Assembly: GCA_033064195.1 (NCBI GenBank)
Contig: JARBJD010000223.1
Span: 59,275 to 123,274 of the forward strand
Direction: 5' to 3'
Length of the DNA stretch: 64,000 nt
Source: Blattamonas nauphoetae
Lineage: Eukaryota > Preaxostyla > Oxymonadida
Shown piece after piece: positions 20,856 through 31,287 of this stretch (within the stretch, counting starts at the first letter, position 1; each line of letters begins with the position of its first letter). The notes under the pieces are model-generated. The model was not told the origin of the DNA and made no database searches. It worked only from the letters and a program-made list of their open reading frames with translations. A program made the translations under genes and the position numbers.

Positions 20856-21917
20856 TAGACATGGGACATAATTCAATTTCGGGACATAATTCCCTCTTTG
20901 AGCGATCTATTGACAATTAAGGTCTAATATTTGTGAAAATAATTCGTGAACTGGTCTGTTCACGCCACAAAAGTCAACGGAAAGGAAAAATTGTCTTGAA
21001 GTGGAGAAAGGAGGATCAACGTCTGATCTTCCCACAATCAATGTGACAAAATCTCCGTTCTCCGAAAAAAGTCATATCCCAGTCCTTCTCACCTTCCACG
21101 TCTCAGATGACATGGCACAAACCTAATAACAAGAGTCCGAAAAAATTGAGAAACCCAATAATGGATGGGATCAAACATCCAAAATACCCCCTTGCCCGCT
21201 CAAAAATCCCCATTCAAGGATCCTGTCTTAAAGATTAACGCACTCACGGACAATGACCTGATGGTCACTGCAGTGCAATCCCGGTATGCTTTCCACCAAT
21301 CAAAGCTCAATTCGCTCTTTTTATGGAATGCAATTGTTGCTTCATTTTTCTTGCATGGATCTGTCTCTCTCCTTCATCACTCATTCTCTTCCTCTTTTTC
21401 CTCATTTTTCAGTGTTTGTCGGTCAAACTTTATTGATTCAACAAATTAGACGAACAGTTTGGTCACTCCACCAATCAGTTCAGATCCAGCATATTTCCCG
21501 TGTTTTTCAGGTTTGCTCTCATTTTTATTCCTTACTTTTCATTCTCTTCACATTTTTAGGCAGATGCATGGATTTCATGTTGTTAATACGATGATCCATG
21601 ACACAGGAGGAGATCTCTGCAATAAGATGGCGGAGAAACGTCACTCAGACTTCGGTCATATCACTTGTATTTCACTACTGTTTGTATTGATGATTTTTTT
21701 GGGTAATGTGATGTAATGATCAGTTCTGAAAAATGGAGAGACCCATCATAAAGTGGAAAAAGGATCGAGAATTTGGACCATCTCCAATTTAGTTCATACT
21801 TAGTGAGGATGTGTAATAGGCTCCCTACAACCTGTAATTCACTCTCCAACAGAAATTGATTCTTATTTAGGTAGAAAAGCGAATTATGTCTCCAAATTGT
21901 TTTGTGTCCCACATCTA
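20856..21917. mobile_element. 1062-bp TIR element with T-N-A duplication
   Basis: Left end TAGACATGGGACATAATTCA, then a second GGGACATAATTC; the right end is the inverse of TAGATGTGGGACACAAAACA followed by GGAGACATAATTC. TGA flanks it at 20853-20855 and 21918-21920. It has the same architecture as the element at 18547 (a short motif used twice per end, 3-bp duplication). No transposase motif is recognised in its short ORFs. Confidence 0.82.
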
Positions 21918-22396
21918 TGATATCGTTGTCAGAACTTCCGTCTGAGTCATTCACCGGCTCTCAGAAATCCATCGGAGTTGAGGAATTTGAAATCTCACTC
22001 GACAACAACACCACACCTCACCTCAATGATAACACAGCATACACACTCAAAACATTGAGTTCTGAAGGAGTTGAAACTCTTTTGAATTCTGGACTGAAGT
22101 TTGATGTACCCGGCAATGAACTGGCAATGATTCTCTCCGATATCGTTGTTGAGAACATCTCCGTTCTCAATACCCCACTTCTCTTATTCCACTCGACACA
22201 CCATTCGTCTTCATTCTCCCTCGGCACTTCTCAATTCGTGTCAACTCGAATGACGAGATTCATTTCTTCTCAACCAGTGAAGGGAGTAGTGGATATCTCA
22301 ACGATGCAGACGAATATCGAGTTTGTGTGATGTGTGTTCGTCGAATGTGGCTCCTTTGACCAGAATGACGTTTTGTGCGGAACCGCTCTTCCCTTC

Positions 22397-24125
22397 TAGG
22401 CATGGCTGACCGGCACTGACCGGTCAGTTTTCGCCGAAAAGTACTGACGGTCACTGACCGGAGAAATTCTGAAACCCATTATCGAGAGTTACCGTTTCTC
22501 CGAAGGTGAACAGATTTAAATTGACCGAAACTCAATTGCATGATTTTCAGAGTCTTTTCTTCTGGATCTAAGCTGGTTTTGTTTCAAATCACTTATTTCA
22601 ATCTATTCATGTAGTTTTTTTGTATATAACCGAATCTTTTGGTTCGATAACTTTTAGTGTTGATCGACCCATTAATTGTTCCAGGCTGATTGGAAAAAGT
22701 CAAAAACAAGTGAAATCTCATATTCGTTGATAATAAAGAAATAAGAAACCAAGTAGATGTCCATGTACATTATGTCTGGCCTGATATGTACACTGTAGTC
22801 TTCCACTGTCTTGCGCCTTTCCGTGACATGTTGTAAGCTCACTTTTCCCCATGTTCTGTTCTCCATTCCTCTCCCGTTGATATCAAGAATCAATCACAGT
22901 CGTTGCTTGGATGAGTCGAACACATCGACGATGATCTGGTCGAGGAGTGCAATTCGTAGGATTGGATGATCCTTGCGTTCCTTTTATCAATTTATCCGTC
23001 GGCATCTCTTTCGTAATGAGCAGAATATCGGTTGATCGCGATTGTGTCCTTGCGATGACGGAAGAGGAGGTGAATGATGAAGTGGAGAAAGAGAGAGAAC
23101 AAAGAAGAGTCCTGGGAAGGCGAACGAGGAGATCCTGTTGATGATGTTCGATTCTGGTTGAAGATGTCATCTGGCACGATAGATTGGCGTGAGTCAGCTC
23201 CTGAACAAACTGCCAGTTCTTTTCACTCTTCATCCAACTCCACGTCTTGGTGCAGGAGAATGCAGGATCAAAATTGGTTCTGATGCTGGACTCATGTTTC
23301 CAGATCCGTGCGTGACGGCTACAATGATTTCTTTCGAAGAGAGAAGGACTGAATGTGTAAAGCGATGCCTCACTCGACAGCTCGTCAAGAAAACGGTAGC
23401 ATGCGTTCGTGATTGTGCAGTTAATATCCTCCAACAGCATTCTGCGAAGTTCGTCTTCACTTTGCATTAGTTCTTCGTTTCTACGTTGGAGTTTGGCAAG
23501 AATCTCTTCGGTTTCTTTTCGTTTGGCTTCTTCTTCGAGCTGCCGCCGCATTTTGACTTCAAGTTGTTGCTGTTCGAGTTTTCGGTTGACTTCATCGTCT
23601 TCCTTTTGTTTCTTCCCTTCTTCTTCCTTTTCACGTTGCTTGTCATCACGGAGTTGGGCTTAATCTGAAAGACGACCGTCCTCCTCCATGTCTGAACGAG
23701 TCCACTTTGTTTGTCGTGTTGGATTGAAGCGAGTCAGATCATCCCTATCATGGAGGTTAGATCCATCCTTTTCTTGTCGTCGAGATCGACACGGCGAACG
23801 AGGACGACGACTCGTCGGACGAGACCGTCGGACGAGACCGTCGGAGTGACTGTCTTTCCATCAGGCATGTCCGATCCTTCCACTCTAATCCACAATCTAG
23901 TCCCAGTCGTGATCGAGCGCACCAGAATCAAGAAAGAGGGACGGATCGCGGACAGAATTGAAAAGTGACTGTCACATGATTTCAGTAAGAACAGAGTGAC
24001 ATTATTATCTGCAATCGTGCCAGTTTCTTATGAATATATGATGTTTCTTGATCTGGTGAGATCGGACCCTTTGAAAAAAAGTGAACTGACACTGACCGGC
24101 ACTTTTGGCCGGTCAGACAAGCCTA
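22397..24125. mobile_element. hAT-type DNA transposon 3
   Basis: Ends TAGGCATGGCTGACCGGCAC and the inverse of TAGGCTTGTCTGACCGGCC, rich in repeated CTGACCGG. Flanked by TCCCTTC at 22390-22396 and 24126-24132 (7 bp exact, 8 bp with one mismatch). The terminal TAGGCATGG is shared with hAT 2, so the two are related. No transposase is seen; the interior holds a coiled-coil coding piece. Confidence 0.8.
22883..23660 (-). pseudogene. captured coiled-coil coding fragment in hAT 3
   Basis: Minus-strand frame from about 23655: RDDKQREKEEEGKKQKEDDE, KLEQQQLEVKMRRQLEEEAK, then ELMQSEDELRRMLLEDINCT and YRFLDELSSEASLYTFSPSL. A regular heptad coiled coil followed by a short folded-looking stretch; downstream sequence looks like decayed or intronic DNA. 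It does not resemble any hAT protein. The source gene is not identified. Confidence 0.45.
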
Positions 24126-24257
24126 TCCCTTCGACATCGGTTCGTCACCAACGAACACCGCTTCATCCTCCATCTCCACCACCATGTCTTCTATCAATGA
24201 ATGAAGAGGTATAATGGGTCGATCGTTGATCGGCCCTTTATTCGGAAAGTCCAAGAA

Positions 24258-26506
24258 ATGTCAGCCAAACCAAAAGCGAAAAGACAGTTTGAAGTGAAAG
24301 TTCCCGAGCCATGTGTGTAGCACCCATTTTTGCATCTATCACTCATTTACCATCCCATCTTATCATCACTTTCAAAAACTCTCGTCATTTATTTCCATCG
24401 TCTTTGGTGTTCTCAGACAGTTTCGTTCGGAAATTGGGACAAGGTCGATTCGGCTCTGTATATGAAGTAACAAAAAGGGGATCGGATGAACATTTTGCGA
24501 TGAAGATCCTGCCGTTCACATCAAAAGAAGATTTCGAGAGGAATGAACACGAAATCGCAAAACTTTCGAAGAACCAACACCCGAATGTGGTTGGGTTTGT
24601 GGAAGTGATACTGGGAGACAATGCACACTTTGTGGTTCTGGAGCTGTGCTCGTGTTCTTTGGCTGATCGGATGTCTGAAGCGCGAAAGTTGGAAATCACG
24701 ATGGATCGCGTGGTATTGTCTAATTCTCGTTCTTCATGTTGTGTTGTTCCGATCGTTCTTTCACTCCATGTTGTTCAGACTATGTTCAGAATCCTGCGAG
24801 ATGTGGTGGCTGGGTTGGCGTTTCTGCACTCTCAAAACGAGGTGTATGGAGATCTGAAACCATACGAATATTCTGATTGGGGTTGATGGACGAGCGAAGC
24901 TGGGTATGTGTTCTGTTGTGATTGTTTCTTTTGATTGTTTTGATTGTATTTGTCATTTGTTGTGATTTGTTGTTTCAGGGGACTTTGGAGGAGTGGTTGG
25001 GGTTGGTACTCAAAAGACATCGAATCCGGCAGAATGTGGGACGATTCAATTCTGGGCGCCTGAAATGTTTGCTGTTGGAGGGAATCGGGGAAGTTTATCA
25101 CAAGCGGGAGACATGTGGGCGTTTGGACTGATTCTGCTGCAGCTGCTGACGGGACAGGAGTGGATTTCGGGTCCAAGTTCTGTGGAGATTGCAGAAAGTG
25201 TGAAACAATTCGCTGTGAAGGCTGTGTGCCGAAAAGCGAAGTTATCGTCGTCTGTTCAACCTCTACTGTGTCTTCTTCTTCATAAAGTGTGAGCTCTTCC
25301 TTCTCTTCTCTCTTCTCTCTCTCTACTCGTTCTCACTTTTTTCCATTATTCCATTTTGACTTGGACAATCAGAATCCACAGTCGCGATTGTCGTCAGCAG
25401 AGCTGATTCGGAGTGATGGATTGTTGGATATTTTGGGAAAGGAAACACCACTCTCGCAGTTCATTCGCGAAGAACTCGACACCACTCGGTCACTACTGAA
25501 CACCACTCTGTCCCAACTGGAAATCGCACAATCCCAACTGGTTGAAGTGCAATCCCAACTGGACACCGCACAATCCCAACTGAACACCACTCGATCCCAA
25601 CTGACCATCACACAATCACAACTGGAAATCGCCCAATCCCAACTGGTTGAAGTGCAATCCCAACTAGACACCGCACAATCCCAACTGAACACCACTCGAT
25701 CCCAACTGACCATCACACAATCACACTTAGACGCAAAAAAACAAGAAAACATGCAACTACAAGCGAAAATTTACGATTTGGAAAACAAGATCAAGACACC
25801 TCAAAACAGCCAACAGCTCAGCAGTTCCTTGTCGAGCAGGATCCGAGAGCAGGATAAGTGGGGTCAGCTTCGATATCAGCCGATATCCTCACAGAGGACG
25901 AACCTGTTTGAACGATCGCCACCAAACCTCTCATCTGAGGCCGTCAGCGCGTTCAGTCCTGCCCATTTCAGAGTGAGTGGATCGACTGTCACACGAATCA
26001 ATTCTGATGGTTGGACTGGTTGCTTCACGAAACCCGTCTCGAAAGGAGTTCATGGACTGTCGATCTCAACTACAGCTCAGCATGTCAGTTTGTCAGTTGT
26101 CTTCTTCTTCATCTTCCATCTCCATCTTTCAGTGATTGGTGTGCTTGACGCTGCCGAGTATCCCGCACGTCTCACATCGGCTGCGTGGCAATCTCCAAGA
26201 GCAGCGATGATTTACCTCGCCAATGGACGTCCTTTTTCGGGGGGTGAAGACACTGCGAACAAAACCAGAATCACGAACAGCGCTCCTCGAGAAGGACTGG
26301 AGTGGTCAGCAGAGGCTGATTTGGAGAAGAGGACACTCCACTTCTTCATCAACGGGAAACAGATGCCACACTACTTCATCAACATCCCTGTGCCTCTCGT
26401 CTTCGCCATCAACGCCTACTTCGAAGATGACCAAGTTGAGATCACTTTTTGGGGAGGGTTAAACAAGACAGAGTCGATATTTGAAGGAACTTGGCACAGT
26501 TTCTGA
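24258..26506 (+). pseudogene. protein kinase + heptad-repeat coiled coil + SPRY gene, copy 2 (one frameshift)
   Basis: Near twin of copy 1. Exon 1 (24258-24312) MSAKPKAKRQFEVKVPEP, intron 24313-24416, then SFVRKLGQGRFGSVYEVTKR, FAMKILPFTSKEDFERNEHE, VVLELCSCSLAD, then VYGDLKP. One extra base follows CCAT near 24871, where copy 1 has CCATCGAACATTCTG, and shifts the frame. The correct frame resumes with ILIGVDGRAKLGDFGGVVGV, GTIQFWAPEMFAVGG, LLQLLTGQEWISG. The C-terminal region has ten SQLxxxQ heptads (25511-25720) and a SPRY-like domain ending FFINGKQMPHYFINIPVPLV to TGA. The catalytic loop lacks His-Arg (VYGDLKP), so activity is doubtful even without the frameshift. A sequencing error could explain the single insertion. 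Confidence 0.75.
25511..25720 (+). repeat. two 105-bp tandem units encoding ten 7-residue heptads
   Basis: Each unit encodes SQLEIAQ, SQLVEVQ, SQLDTAQ, SQLNTTR, SQLTITQ. Units are 25511-25615 and 25616-25720 and differ at one or two bases, so the second arose recently by duplication. The 21-bp period keeps the coiled-coil register. Confidence 0.93.
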
Positions 26507-26770
26507 TCAGACCTGTTCATTGAATCTTTTCTTTCTCCATTTCACTCGTCTCTTCGTTTTCATGACATTTCGATGTTGTTTCAACAACTCTTTGTCTCCA
26601 TGGCGACCGTTCCTTCAACTTGGCAATCTCAACACCGGTCCCGTGAGCGTCTCTGCTTGAGCAAACAGAGTCGACAAATCATGAACAACGTGAATTCCAC
26701 GTGAATGAAGACAAGAAACCAAGACATGAAACGAAGACAAATCAAAATATGTTTCTGCTGGCGGCTGTGT

Positions 26771-28722
26771 CAGTATGAGCAGTCGTCCAGCACTTTCTGC
26801 AAGATCGAGGCAACCCGAGTGTCGGTTGGCGACACATCGTATTTCAAATGTTCCAGAAAACACTTCTCTGAGGTGTTGAGGACGCCCAGCGGAATCCCAA
26901 AGGCCATCGCCCACCAAGAACTCCGAATTGGGGGGAACGACTATAACCCATCAAGCAAATCGACTAAAACCCATCAAGTCCCACTTTTTTCTTCGTCACA
27001 AGTCATTTCGGCTATGTCACCTCTGAACATTCACAGCTGAGTTGGAACAGACGAAACCCATGAAAGTGGAGAATTGGACACAAATTTCGTTCCTCACATT
27101 CAAAGAGGGAAGGGAGACGAGTCCTTCCGAGTCGGGAGAGAAGAGAGGCTTCGAGAGACGTTGGGTCTGAGGCGATTCGGATTTGGATGTGTCAGTCTCG
27201 GTGTCGGGTGCAGAATCGGAGTGAGAGAGACGACGGATGAGAGGGTGGTGTTGGAGTGCTCACAATCCGCATCCGTCTCACCCTCTCCTCCGCTCCACCC
27301 ACACACACCTCTCCCCTCTATCCTCTCCCCACTGCCACGCCCTCTCTCCCTTCCTCTCCCCTCAACTCGAGCCCTCCCACGCTCACTTCACCCCTCTCTC
27401 CAATCTCTCGCACATGAAGCGGTGATGTGTTCCGCATCTCCTCATCAATCGGTGGTTTCGGTGTGTCTCCCCGCTCTCCACAGACAACTCCCTTTTTTGC
27501 CCTCACAATTCATCATCGGCGCCATCAACTTCCCATCAAGACCATCAGATTCAAGAGGCGAGTCCACGCACTCCATCGCTCCCACTTGGATCATCTGGCT
27601 CTGGCTGTGTTCTCCTCTTTCACAATCGCCTCGTCCGACGGGAGAAGAGCGAATGGAGGCGAGCATGTTTGGTTGGGTTGGTTGAGCGAGGAGGGATGCT
27701 CATCGTTCTCGTCGTGATTCGCTCTGAACCGAAACACTGGGATAGTCTCTTCTTTCGATTCCTCTCCACTCGCCAGTCCAGTCCCTGACAAGTGAATAAC
27801 TTGTTCTTTGTCGATCCTGCCCCTTGAATTGTTATGGAAAAGACTTTTTTGCCTTCGCTGCGCCTATGATGTCCTGTTGGGTCTTCTGTGAGTCATCAGA
27901 GGTTTGTTCTGTCATCGATAGTCAACTCTGTGGGAGACTGTGCCGAAGGAGAGTGGATGCTTGGAACAAGCGACTGTATATTCAGTTTTGACCATCCCAC
28001 TGTCGATATATTGCGTTTGGGATGTGAATCTTCATTGAATTGTCGAAGCGGGATACCAAAGGAAAATGGGTCGATCAAAACTTGATGGGTTTTAGTCGAT
28101 TTGCTTGATGGGTTATAGTCGGTCCCCGAATTGGGACATCGCGGAAGATCTTGTTCGACAAAAGGAGCGATACGACAAGCACTGTGCCGAGGTTGTTGTT
28201 CGACACAATACACTCCACGTGCGGTCGGCCTGATGCCATGTCAACCTCCCCCAGTCTCTGGATGAGGTCAGCTGCAAATACGAGCTCACCGCTTTGGATG
28301 AATGCTGTCCGTGTGACGAACTGCAGCATCTTTGCAATCTTCGGCTCTAACGACTCATCCACCACTGTTCCGTCAGAGCGTGGGGTCAGTGTGAGGTGTG
28401 GGATGTGTGCGAGAAGGAATGTCGACAGGTAGTGTGCGACACTTCGGACAGCGTCTGGTGATGCTGAGCGAGAACGATCCAACACAAGCCCCGAAGCATC
28501 GTCCATTTCGTACATGTTTGGATGGAGTTTGAAGAGGGGAAAAAAGAGGTCAGTTGAAGTGTGCCGGCAGGTAGCATGAAGGGAAACACTGGTTTGAGCT
28601 GTAAGGATGGTGCTGAGCTGCATGCGTCTGATATAGAAAGAGAGAGAACTTAAAGCGAAAGGGAAGAGAGCAAACATTTCATCGGATGTAATTTCGGTTG
28701 AGATGTTTTGTCCTTTGAGCAT
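26771..28722 (-). CDS. Pho80/PCL-type cyclin, cyclin box split by a 1.2-kb element
   Basis: Cyclin that would bind a CDK of the Pho85/CDK5 type. Upstream part (28722-28128): MYEMDDASGLVLD, VRSVAHYLSTFLLAHIPHL, then cyclin-box helices KIAKMLQFVTRTAFIQSGEL, VFAADLIQRL, LGTVLVVSLLLSNKIFRDVP. Downstream part (26932-26771): SSWWAMAFGIPLGVLNTSEK, CFLEHLKYDVSPTDTRVA, ending DDCSY and TGA at 26771-26773. The halves join in frame as FRDVPIRSSWWAMAF, matching the K..D.....W......L...E..FL pattern of Pho80-like cyclins. The start is either the ATG at 28722 or a later Met (MQLSTIL or MYEMDD). As assembled, the element destroys the cyclin fold. Confidence 0.78.
26933..28127. mobile_element. 1.2-kb TIR element inside the cyclin gene
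   Basis: Each end carries CGACTATAACCCATCAAG followed by CGACTAAAACCCATCAAG in inverted orientation. Flanked by GAATTGGG (8 bp) at 26925-26932 and 28128-28135. Outermost bases are GGGAAC and GGGGAC. Superfamily uncertain: an 8-bp duplication without hAT-like CAG or TAG ends. The interior (about 27070-27700) is GC-richer than its surroundings, with C-rich low-complexity sequence and a 203-codon open frame of no recognisable family. Confidence 0.85.
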
Positions 28723-28930
28723 TGATTTGTTTGGAAAATTTTGAATGGGTCTTCAATTTGCCCGACTTTAGTTCGACTTCCAAATTGCCTTCACATCAAT
28801 AGACATGTTAAAGAAATAAAATTGACTCATCTCTGAAAATCCGGACTTTCGGAGACATCCGCAGATGGACCAAAACTCCGGCCTTGATCTCGTCATGGGT
28901 TGATCATTAGAACATGAAACTGTAGAATCG

Positions 28931-29033
28931 TTCTTTGACATCTTCGAGAGCATGATTCGCAGAATCCGTGAATGGACAGAGAACAAACGAGAGCGACTGA
29001 AGAGACGAGAAGTGCTTTTGAGACAATGAATGT
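28931..29033 (+). pseudogene. fragment of helical-repeat family 4 tail
   Basis: About 100 bp (DIFESMIRRIREWTENK..RLKRREVLL) is nearly identical to 31066-31157 in the downstream gene, same strand. Nothing else of that gene precedes it, so it is the remnant of a former tandem copy or a short gene-conversion tract. Confidence 0.7.
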
Positions 29034-29075
29034 GATAAAGACAGCAAAGACATCAAGTGAACCCATAATAGATTG

Positions 29076-31281
29076 ATTCTGGATGACACTCCCTCCAAAC
29101 GGATCAGGGGATTCATCCATGATTTCAAAGCATTCTACTCCGAATGGGGATCTCTCGCCGAGAGCTTTGAGCTATCACCCCAGTTGTAATTTGGTTTGTT
29201 GTTTTCGTATTTCATCTCTCTCGTTCTCAGTCCAATATGTCAACAGTTCTCGAAAGATTGCAAAGTGGTGATGATTGTTTTACTGTTGATACACACCAAG
29301 AGTTACGGCAAGTGGCCACTGGTGTGTGGTTTTGATTTCTTCATCGATCTGTGGTTGGATGTTTTGGATCATTTTGATGAGTTTCAGAAAGTGGGCCGGA
29401 TGACTCTTTTGAAGATTGGTGTCCATTTCTGTCTCCACTGTGTTGTGGATCACACTCATCGGGAATTCTGGTCTCTCCTTCTCACATTTGTTCTTTCTCA
29501 CTTTCAGGCTGAACTGATGAAATTGATTGAGATTCTTTGTTTGTGGGTTTCTTCCTTGTGATGATGGATGTCATTCTTGCTTTCTTTCAGATTCGAAATC
29601 GCCATCGTTCGTTCGATCCTCGATTTCATCTGCAATCCCTTCTTTCATCATCACTCAATTTGAACATTGGTCAACATGTCCTGCATTGGAATTGGTGTGT
29701 TAATTTCTTTCATCTTCTTCATTTGTTTTCAGTGTTGTTCCTGCATAGAATCACTCTTCTTCGAACCTCATATTGCCGACTCGCTTTTTCTCCAACTCGA
29801 CGACTTTATCTCTTCGACATTCCTGAAAATCAGGGAATCATCGCCCCCACCTGCAGTTGTCGCCACTTTGGCTCGTGTTTCTCTCTTCCCACATTGGAGA
29901 ATCGCCATCTATTCAATTGATGCTCTTGTTCGTGTCCTCCAGCGAACTCCATCGACCCTCACTCTTCTTCTGTCCCCCATCTTCCCATCTTCTTCCCCAC
30001 ACCAACAATATTCTGGTCTTTCATTCCTGGCGGCTCTGCCATCGAAACTCCGAACCGTTTTCACCGAGCTCCAAACGAAACTCCTAACCGATCCTTCACA
30101 CCTCCCAAAATACACCCAGCTACCGAAATCTGATCAATTCAGAGTCAACCTCTCCCTAGATTTCTGTGACTATTCGATCCGAATCCCACTTCTTCTTTTG
30201 GATGCCACTCCACCAATCGAAGTGTGTTTTTGACTCTTCTCATCATTTCTCGTCATTTCAGGTTGATTCGGAGATCATTCGCGAAATGACACTTATTGTG
30301 AAAGAAGGTCTCACAACAATTCTCACGACCATTTCTAACATCGACAATCTCAGCGCCTCAGTTCCCACACACTCTTCTCCAGACACTCAGTTGGTTTCTG
30401 GAGTTGACGTAAAAATGGCTGATTCTCTGCACCATCTGCGAAATACGTGTGAAGACTTCGCGAAAGAAGGATGGCTTTTCTTGAAGGTTGTGTCAAACAC
30501 CACACAAGTCCATATGTCTTCCTTCCAAACCATCATTCTCGACGATCCATCCTTCCCTGTCCTCATTCTCAACTCTCTCAAGCTCACACACAAAGACATC
30601 AGAGAGAACATCATCCACGCCATCAGAAGAATCGCAATTCACTATGAACCGATGAGGAAACAGTTCATGACATCCAACCTCGTTGGGAGGATGTTTGAAA
30701 TAATCGATTTTGATACTTTTCCCCTCTCTGAGTCCAACACTCTGTTCAAACTCACCACATTCATCGCGTGGATGATGGAACCGATAGGATATTCTGAGGA
30801 ACAACCATGTTGGGAGCAATATCCTCTCATTCGTGATTCTGTGTTCGAACCAGCCAAAGAATTCATCAAAAGCATGTTTCGCAAGTCGGACATGCTCATT
30901 CTTGATCAAGACGACAACAAACTCTTCGAGATCTGCCTTTATCTCACCCACCATCACATCAAAAACATGGAACTTCTCTCCGACGAACTCGATGACGACA
31001 TCGTGTCAGAATTTGTGAAATGGGAAGTGCGAACGATGGCCCAGATGGAGGACGACTTGCATTTCATTGACATCTTCGAGAGCATGATTCGCAGAATCCG
31101 TGAATGGACAGAGAACAAACCTGAGCGGCTGAAGAGACGAGAAGTGCTTTTGAGGGAAGAAGGGTGGGACGATGCGTTTGAACTACGAGTGGTGGGGATG
31201 GGTGTTGACACAAAGCCAAAATTGAAGACACTTGCGATGCGATTCAGGGTCGCTCTGTCATTCAACGCTGACTCACTCTGA
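29076..31281 (+). CDS. helical-repeat protein, oxymonad family 4
   Basis: Function unknown; alpha-helical ARM/HEAT-like throughout. Exons read ILDDTPSKRIRGFIHDFKAF (from 29076), VLERLQSGDDCFTVDTHQEL, MTLLKIGVHFCLHCVVDHTH, IRNRHRSFDPRFHLQ, then SPPPAVVATLARVSLFPHWR. After a short intron at about 30222-30261 comes a long last exon with VDSEIIREMTLIVKEGL, ENIIHAIRRIAIHYEPMRKQ, SEFVKWEVRTMAQMEDDL and EEGWDDAFELRVVGM, ending FNADSL and TGA at 31281. At least four small introns are needed. No in-frame ATG is evident before 29076, so the first exon is missing from this annotation. The last exon is uninterrupted and looks functional. The EEGW(D/Q)DA(F/L)E ending is shared with family 5 at 58.7 kb. 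Confidence 0.65.
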
Positions 31282-31287
31282 TGAACG

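Larger units (their letters stand above)
20765..24210 (+). pseudogene. surface-protein relic with beta-repeat segments, split by two elements
   Basis: Pieces read SAALNDQRTHFVVTMRGRAL and PSGSFLI (to 20852), then, after the first element, SLSELPSESFTG, IGVEEFEISLDNNTTPHL, LNDNTAYTLKTLSS, ELAMILSD (21921-22330), then FVECGSFDQNDVLCGTALPF up to 22396, and DIGSSPTNTASSS after the second element (24126-24210). The first junction is frame-perfect when 20856-21917 and one TGA are removed. The style (LPSGSF..SLSE, TAYTLKTL) matches the repeated extracellular segments of large oxymonad membrane proteins such as the one at 49.8-50.5 kb. A TGA lies in frame at 22328-22330. Only a fragment of a normal gene is present, so it is probably dead. 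Confidence 0.55.

Noticed and set aside
22397-24125. Coiled-coil frame in hAT 3 as the hAT transposase
   Set aside because: It lacks any DDE/RW or dimerisation-type motif and is a regular heptad coiled coil.
27074-27685. 203-codon frame as a genuine gene in the cyclin-gene element
   Set aside because: Low-complexity Ser/Pro/Leu composition from C-rich DNA, open on both strands, no recognisable domain.
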